Translations under genes and position numbers: made by a program
The notes under the pieces: generated by a model
The model's input: the letters and a program-made list of their open reading frames with translations, nothing else
The model's database searches: none
Told to the model about the DNA's origin: nothing
Shown here: in pieces, positions 7,397 through 17,144 of the stretch
How positions within the stretch are numbered: position 1 is the first letter of the stretch
How the letters are laid out: every line of letters starts with the position of its first letter
Origin: Gammaproteobacteria bacterium
GTDB lineage: Bacteria; Pseudomonadota; Gammaproteobacteria; GCA-001735895
Length of the DNA stretch: 37,701 nucleotides
Direction: 5' to 3'
Assembly (NCBI GenBank): GCA_030066335.1
Contig: JASJBV010000009.1
Span: 1-37,701, forward strand

Positions 7397-9022
7397 CTAG
7401 CCCTGTTGCTTAAAATGAAACTGGTCAATCAGGTCATCAAGACCTTTGGCCAGGCGCACCAGCTCATCACTTTGTTGGGCGGTATTTTCGCTATCCGCGG
7501 TGGTATTTTCCGACAGCTTGCTGATGTTGGAGATGCTCAGTAACACCTGGCTGGTAATTTCAGCCTGTTTCACCATGGTCTCATTCATCGTCTCGTTGAT
7601 GCGGTGAATTTCACTGACATCCTGGGCGATGCCTTTGAGGGTGTGGTCGGCGGTTTGTACCTCGCTCTTGCGTGACTCGGCCTGTTGCTTGGCCTCGGTC
7701 ATGACCTCAACCGCCTGCCGGGCACCGTTTTGCAGCTGTTCAATAATCCGCTCTATCTCCTGGGTCGATTCATGTGAGCGGATGGCCAGGGTACGGACCT
7801 CGTCGGCAACCACGGCAAAACCGCGGCCCTGTTCACCGGCCCGAGCGGCCTCGATCGCGGCATTTAACGCGAGCAGATTGGTCTGTTCGGCGATCGAGCG
7901 AATCACATCGAGTACCGCGCCAACCCCTTCGCTTTGCTGATTCAGCGCGGTGATGACTTCCGCCGCGTTTTCGATATTACCCACCAGCTTGAAGATACCA
8001 TCTATCGCCTGCTGGGTGGTCTCGGCCCCCTGGGTGGCGGCCTCGTCGGCCTGCCTGGATACCTGGGCCGCATTGGTTGCTGACGCGCCAACCTCGCTCG
8101 CGGCCTGTTCCATCTGCGACACGGCGTTGGCAACTGATTCGGTTTCCTGTTGTTGATTTCTTGCCGCCCGGGTGGTTTCCTCGGCCGAGGTGGAAATGGC
8201 CGAGGAATTCTGGTTCAGTTGGGTCACGCTGTTGCGGACCTGGCTCAGGCTGTGCGAGAAGTTCTCCAGCATCTTGTTGAATGCCAGCGCGACATGACCA
8301 ATCTCATCATCACTGGTGATATCGATCGCCTGGGTCAGGTCGCGTTTGTCGGCATTCTTGCTCATGATGTCACGGATTTTCTCCAGCGGATTCAAGGCGA
8401 CGTAGCCCAGGTACCACTGGATCAGGAACAGACCGACCACGGTGACGGCAATATTGATCAGCAACAGGTTCCACAGGTTATTGCTAATCTTGTTGTCGAG
8501 TGATTGCAGCGAGTAGTCGACCCTGACCGTGCCCAGCAGGGTGTCCTCATCGACGACATGGCAGGTCAGGCAATTGGTTGCCTTGTAATTGCTCGAAGCT
8601 GGTAACGGCAGCACGATCGAAACCATCCGCCCCTGGTCATTCTCGCCCTTGACGATCAGGGGCTCGGAGCTGTTCATGCCCTGCCGATCGATATCGTCTT
8701 CGATAACCTGTTCCGGGTTGCCCGGTCCGAACAGCTTGACGATGTTATCCGCGCGGATGATCTTGACGTTGCTGATACCCGGTTCTTCCAGCAGTTTCTG
8801 CCGCAGCAATGAACGTTGCGCCATGGTACCGGACAACATCATGGTGTTGATATTATCGAAATAGGTATTGGCGATCAGCTGGGTCTTATCGATGGCCAGC
8901 TGCATGACCATGTCGCGTTCATTGCTGGCGGTACGGATAGTGGTGATAACAATGATCAGGGCAAACACCACGAACAAGGCAACGAGGATTTTGCTTTTGA
9001 TACTCTTGATGGCTAGAAACAT
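7397..9022 (-). CDS. methyl-accepting chemotaxis protein with periplasmic CxxCH motif
   Basis: A 541-aa transmembrane chemoreceptor. TM1 is at about residues 10-28, a periplasmic sensor domain spans 30-180, TM2 is at about 183-205, HAMP follows to about 265, and the cytoplasmic signalling domain carries the invariant hairpin tip ([19 protein letters not shown]). The sensor contains NCLTCHVV, with C151, C154 and H155 forming a c-type heme attachment motif, next to a PAS-like segment ([11 protein letters not shown]). This resembles the heme-containing chemoreceptor sensors described in Geobacter, so redox, oxygen or NO sensing is a reasonable inference. A sigma-28-like promoter lies upstream. 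It converges on the aor operon with a 33-nt gap. Confidence 0.93.
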   Translation of the reverse strand: MFLAIKSIKSKILVALFVVFALIIVITTIRTASNERDMVMQLAIDKTQLIANTYFDNINTMMLSGTMAQRSLLRQKLLEEPGISNVKIIRADNIVKLFGPGNPEQVIEDDIDRQGMNSSEPLIVKGENDQGRMVSIVLPLPASSNYKATNCLTCHVVDEDTLLGTVRVDYSLQSLDNKISNNLWNLLLINIAVTVVGLFLIQWYLGYVALNPLEKIRDIMSKNADKRDLTQAIDITSDDEIGHVALAFNKMLENFSHSLSQVRNSVTQLNQNSSAISTSAEETTRAARNQQQETESVANAVSQMEQAASEVGASATNAAQVSRQADEAATQGAETTQQAIDGIFKLVGNIENAAEVITALNQQSEGVGAVLDVIRSIAEQTNLLALNAAIEAARAGEQGRGFAVVADEVRTLAIRSHESTQEIERIIEQLQNGARQAVEVMTEAKQQAESRKSEVQTADHTLKGIAQDVSEIHRINETMNETMVKQAEITSQVLLSISNISKLSENTTADSENTAQQSDELVRLAKGLDDLIDQFHFKQQG

Positions 9023-9061
9023 GAAAAAGACTCACAATCGAACAATCTGCTGTACCAACTG

Positions 9062-9088
9062 TTATCGGAGAAAACTGGAATTTCTTTA
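9062..9088 (-). promoter_or_regulatory. sigma-28 (FliA)-type promoter for the chemoreceptor gene
   Basis: On the minus strand TAAAGAAA, 11 nt, then TCCGATAA matches the FliA consensus TAAAGTTT-N11-GCCGATAA, including 7 of 8 bases in the -10 element. It lies 39 nt upstream of the chemoreceptor start codon, a fitting distance. This ties the receptor to the flagellar/chemotaxis regulon. Confidence 0.75.
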
Positions 9089-9305
9089 GGGTTTTTTCAG
9101 TACAAAGCAATGCTCGGGTAACTAACCGAACTGGCGTAAATGCCGGTCAGACTACCCGAGGTATCTACCGGCTGATTTTATGCTCTAGCTTGGCCCCGGT
9201 TTGGCAATTCTTCACCTGAGATTAAACCCCCTGCGATCAACCGTGACGCCAGCGGTGATCATCGTTAACATAGAAGGCCGAAGAGATTACAGCGAAGCGA
9301 ACCGC

Positions 9306-9758
9306 ATGCTGGTTATCCGTGAAGTCAGCGAGAATGATATCGATCAATGGTCACAGCTCAGAACCGCGCTCTGGCCCGATACCGATGATGCTCATCTGGC
9401 TGAGATCAACAGCTATTTTGCCGGTACCTCGAACGATATGGTCATCGTTTACATCGCCCAACTGGAGCAGGCAACGATAGGATTCCTTGAATTGAATCTG
9501 CGCACATGCGTCGAGGGCAGTCGCAACCCGAAAGTGCCGTATGTCGAGGGATGGTATATCAGGCCGGAACAACAGGGGCGGGGTTATGGCAAGAAATTGC
9601 TGCAGCAGGCAGAACGATGGGCCAGGGAAAAAGGCTATGCAGAACTGGCGAGTGACACGGAAATTGATAACCGTCACAGCATTTCCATCCATAAGCATTT
9701 AGGATTCCGCGAAACCGAGCGCATTGTTTGCTTTGTCAAAAATCTGCAACAAGAATAA
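9306..9758 (+). CDS. GNAT acetyltransferase, aminoglycoside 6'-N-acetyltransferase (AAC(6')-I)-like
   Basis: A 150-aa GNAT protein. It carries the AAC(6')-type features LRTALWP near the N terminus, VEGWYIRPEQQGRGYGK (acetyl-CoA motif A) and ASDTEIDNRHSISIHKHLGF, where the family usually reads SD..LDN..S...H..LGF. Such enzymes acetylate the 6' amine of aminoglycosides, but many chromosomal members have other substrates. I chose ATG at 9306 (MLVIREV), which aligns with the family start; the frame extends upstream to 9201 with no better start. It stands alone, divergent from the chemoreceptor gene. No transposon or integron signs flank it. Confidence 0.8.
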   Translation: MLVIREVSENDIDQWSQLRTALWPDTDDAHLAEINSYFAGTSNDMVIVYIAQLEQATIGFLELNLRTCVEGSRNPKVPYVEGWYIRPEQQGRGYGKKLLQQAERWAREKGYAELASDTEIDNRHSISIHKHLGFRETERIVCFVKNLQQE

Positions 9759-9843
9759 CCGCCAAGCTTGCATTTCCCTGGTGCCGCAGTCAGTTGAGCG
9801 ATTGGATTAATTTAACTCGCTATGTGTATGGAAATTATGCGCT

Positions 9844-9860
9844 TTTAATCTAGGATTAAA
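9844..9860. promoter_or_regulatory. AT-rich palindrome upstream of the HD-GYP gene
   Basis: TTTAATC-TAG-GATTAAA is a perfect 7-bp dyad with a 3-bp centre, 60 bp before the HD-GYP start in an AT-rich spacer. It could be an operator. No clear promoter pair was identified nearby. Confidence 0.25.
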
Positions 9861-9920
9861 TATCAGGAAACTTTAATTTAATTCCTTCACATAATTACTG
9901 CAGCGGCCGATAGCTTATTC

Positions 9921-11189
9921 ATGGACGACGAAGACAATATTTTTATTACGGTAGACCAATTACGGATCGGGATCTACGTGCATCTCGACCTCGGCTGGGC
10001 CGACCATCCGTTTACCTTCAACAGTTTCAAAATCAAAAATAAACAACAGGTTCAAACCATCAGGCGTCTGGGTAAGAAAACCATTCGTTGGGAACCTGAT
10101 CGTAGCGATGTAGAGCCTCTCAGTAGCAAGGATAGTTCGGAAGTCGAAGAGATAAGCGATCAAGATGAATTGGCATTAGACGAGCAGATTTGTACAGAGT
10201 TGGCGAATAAGCAGTTACGTGTCCAACAGCTGGCGGACTATCGAAAAAAGATAGAAGCGGTCGAAGAGTCTTTTCTCAAGGCCTCACAGAGTACCCAACA
10301 GATCATCAAGAAAATCATCGCCAAACCCGAGGAATCGGTGGCCCAGGCATCCGCCCAGGTCAAGGAAATCATCGATTGCATGTCCGGCGCGCCGGAACTG
10401 GCGTTACAGGTTATCTCCGGCAAGAATGGCAATGCCTCGATTTACTCGCATGCATTGAATGTCTCGGTGATGTCGATCATCTTTGCCTACGAGTTGGATT
10501 ATCCGAGCGAGAAGGCTTTCGTCACCGGCCTCGGCGCGATGTTGCATGATATTGGGCTGATTCGAGTTCCTGACCGGGTCACCAAGAGCCGCGGCCAATT
10601 GAGCAAGTACGAGATCGCAGCCCGGCAAATGCACTGTCAATACGGTGTTGATATCGCCAAACAGGCGAATCTGGGCCAGGACTTGCAGGATATCATTTAC
10701 CAGCACCATGAATATTTCGATGGCAGTGGTTATCCGCAGGGATTGCAAGGCGACGAGATCGATGAGATCGCCCAGTTGGTCGGCCTGGTCAATCACTATG
10801 ACAATATGTGCAATCCGCAGAACGTGTCATCGGTGTTGACCCCGCATGAGGCATTATCGACGATGTATGCCCGGCAAAGTCATTTGTTCGAGCCGAGGTT
10901 GCTGCAGGGATTCATCCGCTTCATGGGGGTCTATCCACCGGGGTGCGTGGTCAACCTGTCCAACGACACCGTCGGGATCGTGATCAAGGTCTATTCCTCG
11001 ACCCCGCTGCGGCCGACGATCATTGTTTATGATGAGGACATCCCGAAACACGAGGCGGTCATCCTGGACCTGAGGGAAGAGTCCGATATCAATGTCAGCA
11101 AGGCGATCAATCCCTCGCGTCTGCCGCCGGAAATCTTTACCTACCTGAGTCCGCAGGAGCGGATCAACTATTATTTCGATACGGTGTAA
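9921..11189 (+). CDS. HD-GYP domain protein with N-terminal DUF3391-like region
   Basis: A 422-aa cytoplasmic protein. Residues 1-130 resemble DUF3391, often found before HD-GYP domains. The HD-GYP domain (about 150-350) would hydrolyse cyclic di-GMP. Visible are the early histidine ([10 protein letters not shown]), [11 protein letters not shown] and [16 protein letters not shown], with a later metal-side aspartate in LVNHYD. The usual lysine of HDIGK is replaced by leucine, which may affect activity. It ends 2 nt before the hybrid kinase gene, so the two are translationally coupled and probably act in one pathway. No strong ribosome site precedes the ATG at 9921. Confidence 0.9.
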   Translation: MDDEDNIFITVDQLRIGIYVHLDLGWADHPFTFNSFKIKNKQQVQTIRRLGKKTIRWEPDRSDVEPLSSKDSSEVEEISDQDELALDEQICTELANKQLRVQQLADYRKKIEAVEESFLKASQSTQQIIKKIIAKPEESVAQASAQVKEIIDCMSGAPELALQVISGKNGNASIYSHALNVSVMSIIFAYELDYPSEKAFVTGLGAMLHDIGLIRVPDRVTKSRGQLSKYEIAARQMHCQYGVDIAKQANLGQDLQDIIYQHHEYFDGSGYPQGLQGDEIDEIAQLVGLVNHYDNMCNPQNVSSVLTPHEALSTMYARQSHLFEPRLLQGFIRFMGVYPPGCVVNLSNDTVGIVIKVYSSTPLRPTIIVYDEDIPKHEAVILDLREESDINVSKAINPSRLPPEIFTYLSPQERINYYFDTV

Positions 11190-11191
11190 TA

Positions 11192-13153
11192 ATGGATCCC
11201 TCTGAATTGCTCAACAACATGCTACACCGCTACTCGAGGGATTTGATGTTGGTGGTGGAACCGGCAACCCTGATGATCATCGATGCCTCCAACGAGATGC
11301 TCAAGCGCTTACGCTATTCAAGGAATGAGCTGATCGGCAAGAAGATAACCGACATCGATCATAACCTGTCGTCGGTCATTTTCTGGAACGAACTGCAACG
11401 CGGCAATGAAGTGCAAGTGATCAATGCGGAAAGTGATTTCCTGATGAGTAATGGCCAGCAGTTCCAGGTCATGAAAAATGTCAAACATATCAACTTTCTC
11501 GATCTTAACTGGCTCATTGTAGAAGCGACTGATAACTCGAAGATAAGGCGCGATGAAGACGTGCTGGTAAAACTTTCATCACAGTTGAAGTCGACCCTGG
11601 AAGCTGCCGGCGACGGTATCCTGGTGATCAGCACCAATGGCAAGCTGAGTAACATGAATCATCGCTTCAGCAGTATGTGGAATATTCCCAACCATATCCT
11701 GGATGAAGGCATAGAGGCGATCAACTGGTGGGTTGCCCAGGCCTTAACCGAGCCTGAGGTCTACCAGCGTTTGCTCGAGCATCTTGATGAAAATATCGAA
11801 AACGATACGCCGCTCAAGCTCGAACTGAAGAATGGCCAGATCTTCGAAACCCGGATTTACCCGCAAAAGTCTGCCGGCGAGCTCGAGGGCCATGTCCTGA
11901 ACTTCCACGATATTACCGATCATGTTCAATACGAACAGGCATTGATCCTGGAACGTGAAAAGGCCGAACAATCGAGTCGCTATAAGAGCGACTTTTTATC
12001 CAACATGAGTCATGAGCTGCGCACGCCGTTGAATGCCATTCTCGGCTTTTCCCAGATCATGGGGCTGGATGCCGATTTGAGCGATGACAACAAACAATAT
12101 GTACAGGAAATCATCAGCGCCGGTAACCATTTACTCGACCTGATCAATGAGGTGTTGGATCTGACCAAGATCGAATCGGGGCATTTCGATTTGGCCGTGG
12201 AAGAATTTCATGTCGGCCAACTGATCCATGAGTGCCTGGTGCTGGTTGCCACCCTGGCCAATGACGCGAATATTCAACTGCATTACCAGAATGTGGATGA
12301 CATCAAGATCAAGGCGGATAGAAAGCGACTGAAACAGGTATTGCTGAATCTGTTAGCCAACGCGGTCAAGTATAATCTGCCCCAGGGCCAGGTTTACGTC
12401 AGCGCTGCGATCGGCAAGGATGATAGATTGCTGATCAACATCAAGGATACCGGACCGGGGATTGCGCAGGACCGGATTCCTGAATTATTTCAACCGTTCA
12501 ATCGGTTGGATGCGGAGAAGCGGCATATTGAAGGCACCGGTATCGGTCTTACCCTGTCGCAGAGGATCGTCAGCATTATGGATGGCGCAATAGAAGTCAG
12601 TAGTGAGGAAGGTAAGGGCAGCACCTTTACCATCAATTTGCCGGTCAGCAACCAGGCTGCCGTTCAGGATAAACAGGCCGCCAACAACCAGGTTGCAACA
12701 GCGGCAGCAGAAATCAATCAAGCCACGGTGCATATCATCCTCAACGTCCTGGTCGCTGAAGACGTGCTGGCGAATCAAATCGTGGCCAGGAAATTGATCG
12801 AGAAGTTTGGCCATAAGGTCCATATCGCTGACAATGGTTTTGCCGCGATCGAAGCGGTTAAACATCGTCATTATGATCTGGTGTTTATGGACATGAAAAT
12901 GCCCGAGATGGATGGGCTGGCAGCGACCAGAGAAATCAGAGAGTTGGGCCATGAACCATCACAGTTGCCGATTATTGCGATGACAGCCAATGCCACCAGG
13001 GAAGACCAGGAACAATGCATGCAGGCGGGCATGAATGATTTTATTGCCAAACCGATTAATATCGAGGAATTGGAGCAGATCTTTCAATCGATCATCGATA
13101 AAAAAATTCTGGATCCTGGCTTGGGGCAAAAAGTCAGCGGGTCTGATGAATAG
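11192..13153 (+). CDS. cytoplasmic hybrid sensor histidine kinase (PAS-PAS-HisKA-HATPase-REC)
   Basis: A 653-aa protein with no membrane segments. Two PAS-like domains cover about residues 10-120 and 130-250. The HisKA phospho-acceptor is H274 in [12 protein letters not shown]. The ATPase domain shows the N box ([12 protein letters not shown]), G1 (DTGPGIA) and G2 (GTGIGLTLS). A C-terminal receiver domain has the phospho-acceptor D567 in [11 protein letters not shown] and the downstream TANA motif. The signal is unknown; soluble PAS domains suggest an internal cue. Coupling with the upstream HD-GYP gene suggests control of cyclic di-GMP turnover. No histidine phosphotransfer protein lies nearby. 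Confidence 0.93.
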   Translation: MDPSELLNNMLHRYSRDLMLVVEPATLMIIDASNEMLKRLRYSRNELIGKKITDIDHNLSSVIFWNELQRGNEVQVINAESDFLMSNGQQFQVMKNVKHINFLDLNWLIVEATDNSKIRRDEDVLVKLSSQLKSTLEAAGDGILVISTNGKLSNMNHRFSSMWNIPNHILDEGIEAINWWVAQALTEPEVYQRLLEHLDENIENDTPLKLELKNGQIFETRIYPQKSAGELEGHVLNFHDITDHVQYEQALILEREKAEQSSRYKSDFLSNMSHELRTPLNAILGFSQIMGLDADLSDDNKQYVQEIISAGNHLLDLINEVLDLTKIESGHFDLAVEEFHVGQLIHECLVLVATLANDANIQLHYQNVDDIKIKADRKRLKQVLLNLLANAVKYNLPQGQVYVSAAIGKDDRLLINIKDTGPGIAQDRIPELFQPFNRLDAEKRHIEGTGIGLTLSQRIVSIMDGAIEVSSEEGKGSTFTINLPVSNQAAVQDKQAANNQVATAAAEINQATVHIILNVLVAEDVLANQIVARKLIEKFGHKVHIADNGFAAIEAVKHRHYDLVFMDMKMPEMDGLAATREIRELGHEPSQLPIIAMTANATREDQEQCMQAGMNDFIAKPINIEELEQIFQSIIDKKILDPGLGQKVSGSDE

Positions 13154-13191
13154 TTGAGCGGACGCTGACACTTCCGGTCCGGTTTAAGAAA

Positions 13192-13884
13192 ATGCAAACC
13201 CGGTTAAACCTGCTGCTCTGTTTATGTCTGCTGACGTTATCTATGCCTGCGTCGGGTTTTAATGAGCTCACCCCTGAACAGCTGGAACAATGGTTCGAGG
13301 ATGATGAACGTGATCATCCTTATGAGACAAGCAGCAACGACGGGGATTTGGTCTTTCTACCCTCAGCACCGGCCAGGCCTACACTGCATTCCAGCAACAT
13401 CCTGACCATTGAACCGCATAGCCTGCAGTCGGGCTGGGTGAATGTCGAACAATGTTATCGGCGGCTAGATCCCATCACAAAGGTCGAGGTGGTCTATCGC
13501 TATAAACAGATGCGAGGCCTGCGTATTACCCAAACATCGAGCATCGGCAAGGCCCGGGTGGAAGGCCAGTCAATCCAGCTCGAGGATGTGGCCAGGCATG
13601 CCTCGCTATGCATGCAGGCACAGGCAAGGATACTCTACCGCCAGCAAGACGGTAGTTGGCTGCTGCGCAATGGTCCTTTTCAACGCCGATTCCTCGATGG
13701 TTACTTTCCCATGCAGGTGACGCTCACGGTCAGCTACCCCGATGAGCTTTTGTCATTACAGCAAGTGAGTCCCGCCGCTGCGAATGGATTTGAAGTGCAG
13801 GCAGAGCCGGGGCGAATCCATATCAACACCTGGTTCGAGGGCAAGTTGATGATCGAGCTTGCCTTCGGCGGACGAGTCAAATGA
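13192..13884 (+). CDS. unknown exported protein
   Basis: A 230-aa protein with a Sec signal peptide, with a hydrophobic run at about residues 5-20 and probable cleavage after PASG near residue 22. The mature part is soluble, with an acidic N-terminal segment (EQWFEDDERDHPYE) and a beta-rich remainder containing VEVVYRYKQMRGLRI. I do not recognise the family. It follows the hybrid kinase by 38 nt in the same direction and may be cotranscribed. It converges on the sugar acetyltransferase gene with a 12-nt gap, leaving little room for a terminator. Confidence 0.75.
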   Translation: MQTRLNLLLCLCLLTLSMPASGFNELTPEQLEQWFEDDERDHPYETSSNDGDLVFLPSAPARPTLHSSNILTIEPHSLQSGWVNVEQCYRRLDPITKVEVVYRYKQMRGLRITQTSSIGKARVEGQSIQLEDVARHASLCMQAQARILYRQQDGSWLLRNGPFQRRFLDGYFPMQVTLTVSYPDELLSLQQVSPAAANGFEVQAEPGRIHINTWFEGKLMIELAFGGRVK

Positions 13885-13896
13885 CTGCGCTACCCC

Positions 13897-14475
13897 CTAT
13901 TTTTTGGATGCGCGCTGAGGATCATCAGGATTAATGACCCTCGCTGGATTGCCGGCAACAACCGCATCCGCCGGAATGTCCCTGGTAACCACAGCCCCGG
14001 CACCGATGACGCATCTATCGCCAATCGTCACGCCAGGCAATACGATGGCGCCGCCGCCAAACCAGCAATCATCGCCAATCCTGATGGGTTTGGCATATTC
14101 AAGACCTTGCCGTCTTGTCTCCGCATCGGTGGTATGAGTTGCGGTATAAATTTGCACATTGGGGCCAAACATAACATTCGCTCCGATCTTGATCGGCATG
14201 ACATCCAGTAATGCACAGTTGAAATTAAAGAAAACCTTGGTGCCTGCGAAAATATTGTATCCATAGTCGCAATAAAAGGGTGGTTCTATCGTGATATCCG
14301 GCGCCGCATTGGGTAACAGGGCATCTATGATTTCTCGATAAGAGGCCTGGTTGCCGTATTCCGTGCAGTTCAGCCTGTGGGCCAATGCTCGAGCCTTTTT
14401 CTGTTCCTGGGCCAGCACCGGGTCGGCAGCGTTATACAGCTCGCCGGCTAACATCTTTTCTTTTTCGGATTTCAT
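13897..14475 (-). CDS. maltose/galactoside O-acetyltransferase family protein
   Basis: A left-handed beta-helix acetyltransferase of the Maa/LacA group, 192 aa from the chosen start, a normal length. The N-terminal Maa domain reads EKEKMLAGELYNAADP, and hexapeptide repeats follow (IGANVMFGPNVQIYTATH, IGDDCWFGGGAIVLPGVTIG, VIGAGAVVTRDIPADAVVAGNPA). The catalytic histidine is in TATHTTD. It transfers acetyl from acetyl-CoA to a sugar hydroxyl; the substrate is unknown. I chose the ATG at 14475 because it aligns with the family start; an ATG three codons earlier (14484) is possible. Confidence 0.88.
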   Translation of the reverse strand: MKSEKEKMLAGELYNAADPVLAQEQKKARALAHRLNCTEYGNQASYREIIDALLPNAAPDITIEPPFYCDYGYNIFAGTKVFFNFNCALLDVMPIKIGANVMFGPNVQIYTATHTTDAETRRQGLEYAKPIRIGDDCWFGGGAIVLPGVTIGDRCVIGAGAVVTRDIPADAVVAGNPARVINPDDPQRASKK

Positions 14476-14567
14476 TGCGGTCATTTGGCAACAGTTCGGT
14501 TATCGGCAGAACCTGTTGGCAGCAAGACTCGAATGATCCGGGCAAATAGCCTTTGTTTGCATGTGGC

Positions 14568-15191
14568 TCAGCTTTCCTGCTCGTTGAGAAATGCCTCGAT
14601 CAAGGCTCTGGCCTCGGCCGAACCCCAATCGAGCATACCCAGTGCGCCACCGCGCATGTTGCCGTCGCGATCGATCAGGAAAGTGGACGGTAGGGTATCG
14701 ATACCGAAGATGCGGGCAAACTGCGAATCAGGGTCGTAATAGGTTGTCAGTTCCTGCAAACCGAGTTTACGCAGAAACTCGGCCGGTTCTTCCTCACCCT
14801 GGCGACCACTTGCCACCGGTATGACGAGGAAACCCTGTTGCTTGTATTGAGCCTGCAGGGCGTTGAGCGCCGGCATTTCACGAATGCAGGGTGGACACCA
14901 GGTAGCCCACAGGTTGAACAATACCAGCTTGCCCTGAAACCGCTCGAAAGACAGCAACTGGCCAGCCTCGTCATGCATTTCGACGTCGGGCACAGGCGGC
15001 GTGTTGCTGATCAGGTTAAAACCGATCAGCTGGTCTGACGCGGCCCTGATCCGGGCCTGCGGCAGTAACGGCGGGTGCAGTGCGGATGTCGCCTGCCGAT
15101 CCATCGGGGCTGGTCCCTGGCTAAAGCCATTACCACTGACCCCGGACAGCAGTACCACAATGACGAACAGGAGTGTACGGTTGACTCGCAT
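14568..15191 (-). CDS. TlpA/ResA-like periplasmic thioredoxin
   Basis: A 207-aa secreted or membrane-tethered thioredoxin-fold protein. A hydrophobic N terminus (residues 5-20) directs export. After a linker of about 40 residues rich in proline and alanine, the thioredoxin domain shows the WATWCPPC active site with C99 and C102, then the cis-proline segment TLPSTFLID. Such proteins reduce periplasmic disulfides, often for cytochrome c maturation or copper-site assembly. The long N-terminal linker is unusual for ResA. No cytochrome assembly genes are adjacent; the tRNA-Met gene lies upstream and the acetyltransferase downstream. Confidence 0.88.
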   Translation of the reverse strand: MRVNRTLLFVIVVLLSGVSGNGFSQGPAPMDRQATSALHPPLLPQARIRAASDQLIGFNLISNTPPVPDVEMHDEAGQLLSFERFQGKLVLFNLWATWCPPCIREMPALNALQAQYKQQGFLVIPVASGRQGEEEPAEFLRKLGLQELTTYYDPDSQFARIFGIDTLPSTFLIDRDGNMRGGALGMLDWGSAEARALIEAFLNEQES

Positions 15192-15273
15192 AAGGTCTCT
15201 TTGTGATTCGTTGTCGGTAGTCTACTGGCCCTTGCAGCAGGGAACAAATCAAAGAGTCAATGGAAAGGGAAAA

Positions 15274-15350
15274 TGGTGGCTACGCCCTGATTTGAACAGG
15301 GGACCCCATCATTATGAGTGATGTGCTCTAACCAGCTGAGCTACGTAGCC
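15274..15350 (-). tRNA. tRNA-Met (CAT), with encoded CCA
   Basis: The minus strand folds as a cloverleaf starting GGCTACG, paired with CGTAGCC at the 3' end, discriminator A and encoded CCA (15274-15276). The D-arm reads AGCTCAGCTGGTTAGAGC. The anticodon loop is CTCATAA, anticodon CAT, and the T-arm is CCCTGTTCAAATCAGGG. The GGCTACG acceptor stem fits elongator tRNA-Met. A tRNA-Ile2 with modified CAT is less likely but not excluded. Confidence 0.93.
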
Positions 15351-15468
15351 ATGTATTTTCGAAGGGGGCGAATTTTCGCCATTCCCACCGCCGGTGTCAA
15401 GTGCAGCGGTTGGAACTTTTGGCTTGATCGGGCAACTAAACCTGATCTATTGTGGAGTCATGACTAAC

Positions 15469-16035
15469 ATGCGGAAAAGAATCATCTACCTGCTGCTGGC
15501 GCCTTTGCTCGCCGGTTGCTCGGTTTCCGGTGACTGGAGTACCGCCAGCCGCGAATCGGCCGGCATCGCACCTGATCCGAGCGAGTTTCAGGACGCGATC
15601 ATCCAGGTTTACGGTGCGGATGCCTGGGGCTGGCGTGGCTGGTTTGCGATTCATACCTGGATCGCGGTCAAGCGTGCTGGAGAGCAGCAATACACGGTGC
15701 TGGATGTGGTGGGTTGGCGCTCATACTGGAATTCCCGGGTAGTCAGGGCCAGTTACGATATCCCGGATCGCCACTGGTATGGCGCGCGTCCGGATCTGTT
15801 GCTGGAAATCCGCGGCGATCAGGCCGAGGTCCTGATTGACCGCATCGAATCTGCCGTCGCCGAGTATCCGTGGAAAAATGAATACAAGGCATTCCCCGGA
15901 CCCAATAGCAATACCTTCGTGGCCTGGGTTGGGCATAGGGTGCCGGAACTCGAGCTCGACCTGCCTTTTTCCGCGATCGGCAGTGGCTACGTGACCCAGT
16001 ACAAACCTGAGCCGACGTTGACGATAATAGACTGA
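15469..16035 (+). CDS. DUF3750-like lipoprotein
   Basis: A 188-aa protein with a lipoprotein signal: a short basic start, a hydrophobic run and the lipobox LLAGC with the lipidated cysteine at residue 17. The mature domain has many conserved tryptophans (WGWRGWFAIHTWIAVKR, VVGWRSYWNSRV, RHWYGARP), the pattern of DUF3750, whose function is unknown. I chose ATG at 15469 since GTGGAG (15452-15457) is well spaced from it; ATG at 15460 is too close to that site. It converges on ychF with only 4 nt between the stops. Confidence 0.8.
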   Translation: MRKRIIYLLLAPLLAGCSVSGDWSTASRESAGIAPDPSEFQDAIIQVYGADAWGWRGWFAIHTWIAVKRAGEQQYTVLDVVGWRSYWNSRVVRASYDIPDRHWYGARPDLLLEIRGDQAEVLIDRIESAVAEYPWKNEYKAFPGPNSNTFVAWVGHRVPELELDLPFSAIGSGYVTQYKPEPTLTIID

Positions 16036-16039
16036 GCAG

Positions 16040-17131
16040 TCAGACGTTGAAGCGGAAATGCACGACATCGCCCTCGTGCATGACGTAATCCTTGCCTTCC
16101 AGGCGCCATTTACCGGCATCCTTGCAGCCCTGTTCGCCGTTGTACTCGATGAAGTCATAGAAACTCATGACCTCGGCGCGGATGAAGCCTTTCTCGAAAT
16201 CGGTGTGGATCTTGCCGGCCGCCCTGGGTGCAGTATCACCGACCGAGATGGTCCAGGCGCGCACTTCCTGCGGCCCGGCGGTGAAATAGGTCTGTAGATG
16301 CAGCAGGTTATACCCGGCATGGATCACGCGGTCGAGGCCGGGTTCATCCAGCCCCATTTCCTGCAGGAATTCTTCCGCCTCTTCGCGGCTGAGTTCGGCG
16401 ATTTCGGACTCGATCGCAGCACATACCGGCACCACCTCGGAACCCTCTTTAATCGCATAGTCATGGAGTGCGTCGAGATGCGGGTTATCGGCGAAACCCT
16501 CTTCCGCCACGTTGGCGATATACAGGGTCGGCTTGGCGGTGATCAGGTGTAGGTAATGGAACCAGGCCTGCTCGTTGTCGTCCACCTCCATGGTTCTGGC
16601 CGGATTGCCGTCGGCAACATGGGCCTGTACCTTTTGCATGAATACATGCTTGGCCTTGGCTTCCTTGTCATTGGACTTGGCCTGCTTGGCCGCGCGTTCG
16701 ACCTGCTTGTCGATGGATTCCATATCGGCCAGCAATAACTCGGTGTTAATGGTTTCGATATCCCCAATTGGATCGATCGTGCCGTTGACATGGACTACGT
16801 CGGGATTTTCAAAACAGCGCACGACCTGGGCGATCGCATCGGTTTCACGGATATGGCCGAGGAACTGGTTGCCCAGACCCTCACCCTTGGAGGCGCCGGC
16901 CACCAGCCCGGCGATATCGACGAATTCCATCGTCGTCGCAATGATCTTTTTCGGCTGCACGATGTCGGCGATCTGTTGCAGACGCTTGTCGGGCACCTCG
17001 ACCACCCCGACATTGGGGTCGATGGTACAAAACGGATAATTCTCCGCCGCGATGCCGGCTCGGGTCAGCGAATTGAACAGGGTGGATTTGCCCACATTGG
17101 GTAAACCGACGATGCCGCACTTGAATCCCAT
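16040..17131 (-). CDS. ychF: redox-regulated ATPase/GTPase YchF (Obg-like, OLA1 family)
   Basis: A 363-aa P-loop NTPase of normal YchF length. The Walker A motif is GLPNVGKS at residues 8-15, switch regions contain [12 protein letters not shown] and the G3 motif reads DIAGLV. Instead of the usual NKxD, the G4 region reads IANV, as in YchF, which prefers ATP. A coiled-coil region follows G3, and the C-terminal TGS-like domain ends in [13 protein letters not shown]. YchF binds ribosomes and affects stress responses. It is the last gene of the run prs-rplY-pth-ychF, 13 nt after pth, and has GAGG upstream of its ATG. Confidence 0.97.
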   Translation of the reverse strand: MGFKCGIVGLPNVGKSTLFNSLTRAGIAAENYPFCTIDPNVGVVEVPDKRLQQIADIVQPKKIIATTMEFVDIAGLVAGASKGEGLGNQFLGHIRETDAIAQVVRCFENPDVVHVNGTIDPIGDIETINTELLLADMESIDKQVERAAKQAKSNDKEAKAKHVFMQKVQAHVADGNPARTMEVDDNEQAWFHYLHLITAKPTLYIANVAEEGFADNPHLDALHDYAIKEGSEVVPVCAAIESEIAELSREEAEEFLQEMGLDEPGLDRVIHAGYNLLHLQTYFTAGPQEVRAWTISVGDTAPRAAGKIHTDFEKGFIRAEVMSFYDFIEYNGEQGCKDAGKWRLEGKDYVMHEGDVVHFRFNV

Positions 17132-17144
17132 TTAGTGTACCTCT

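Noticed and set aside
9190-9206. sigma-54-like TTGGC-N8-TTGGCA-type sequence before the acetyltransferase gene
   Set aside because: The spacing fits -24/-12, but two or three consensus bases differ and nothing in the context calls for RpoN control.
15001-15321. forward ORF reading into the tRNA-Met gene (tail RPDLNRGPHHYE)
   Set aside because: This peptide is the usual artefact of translating the antisense of a tRNA.
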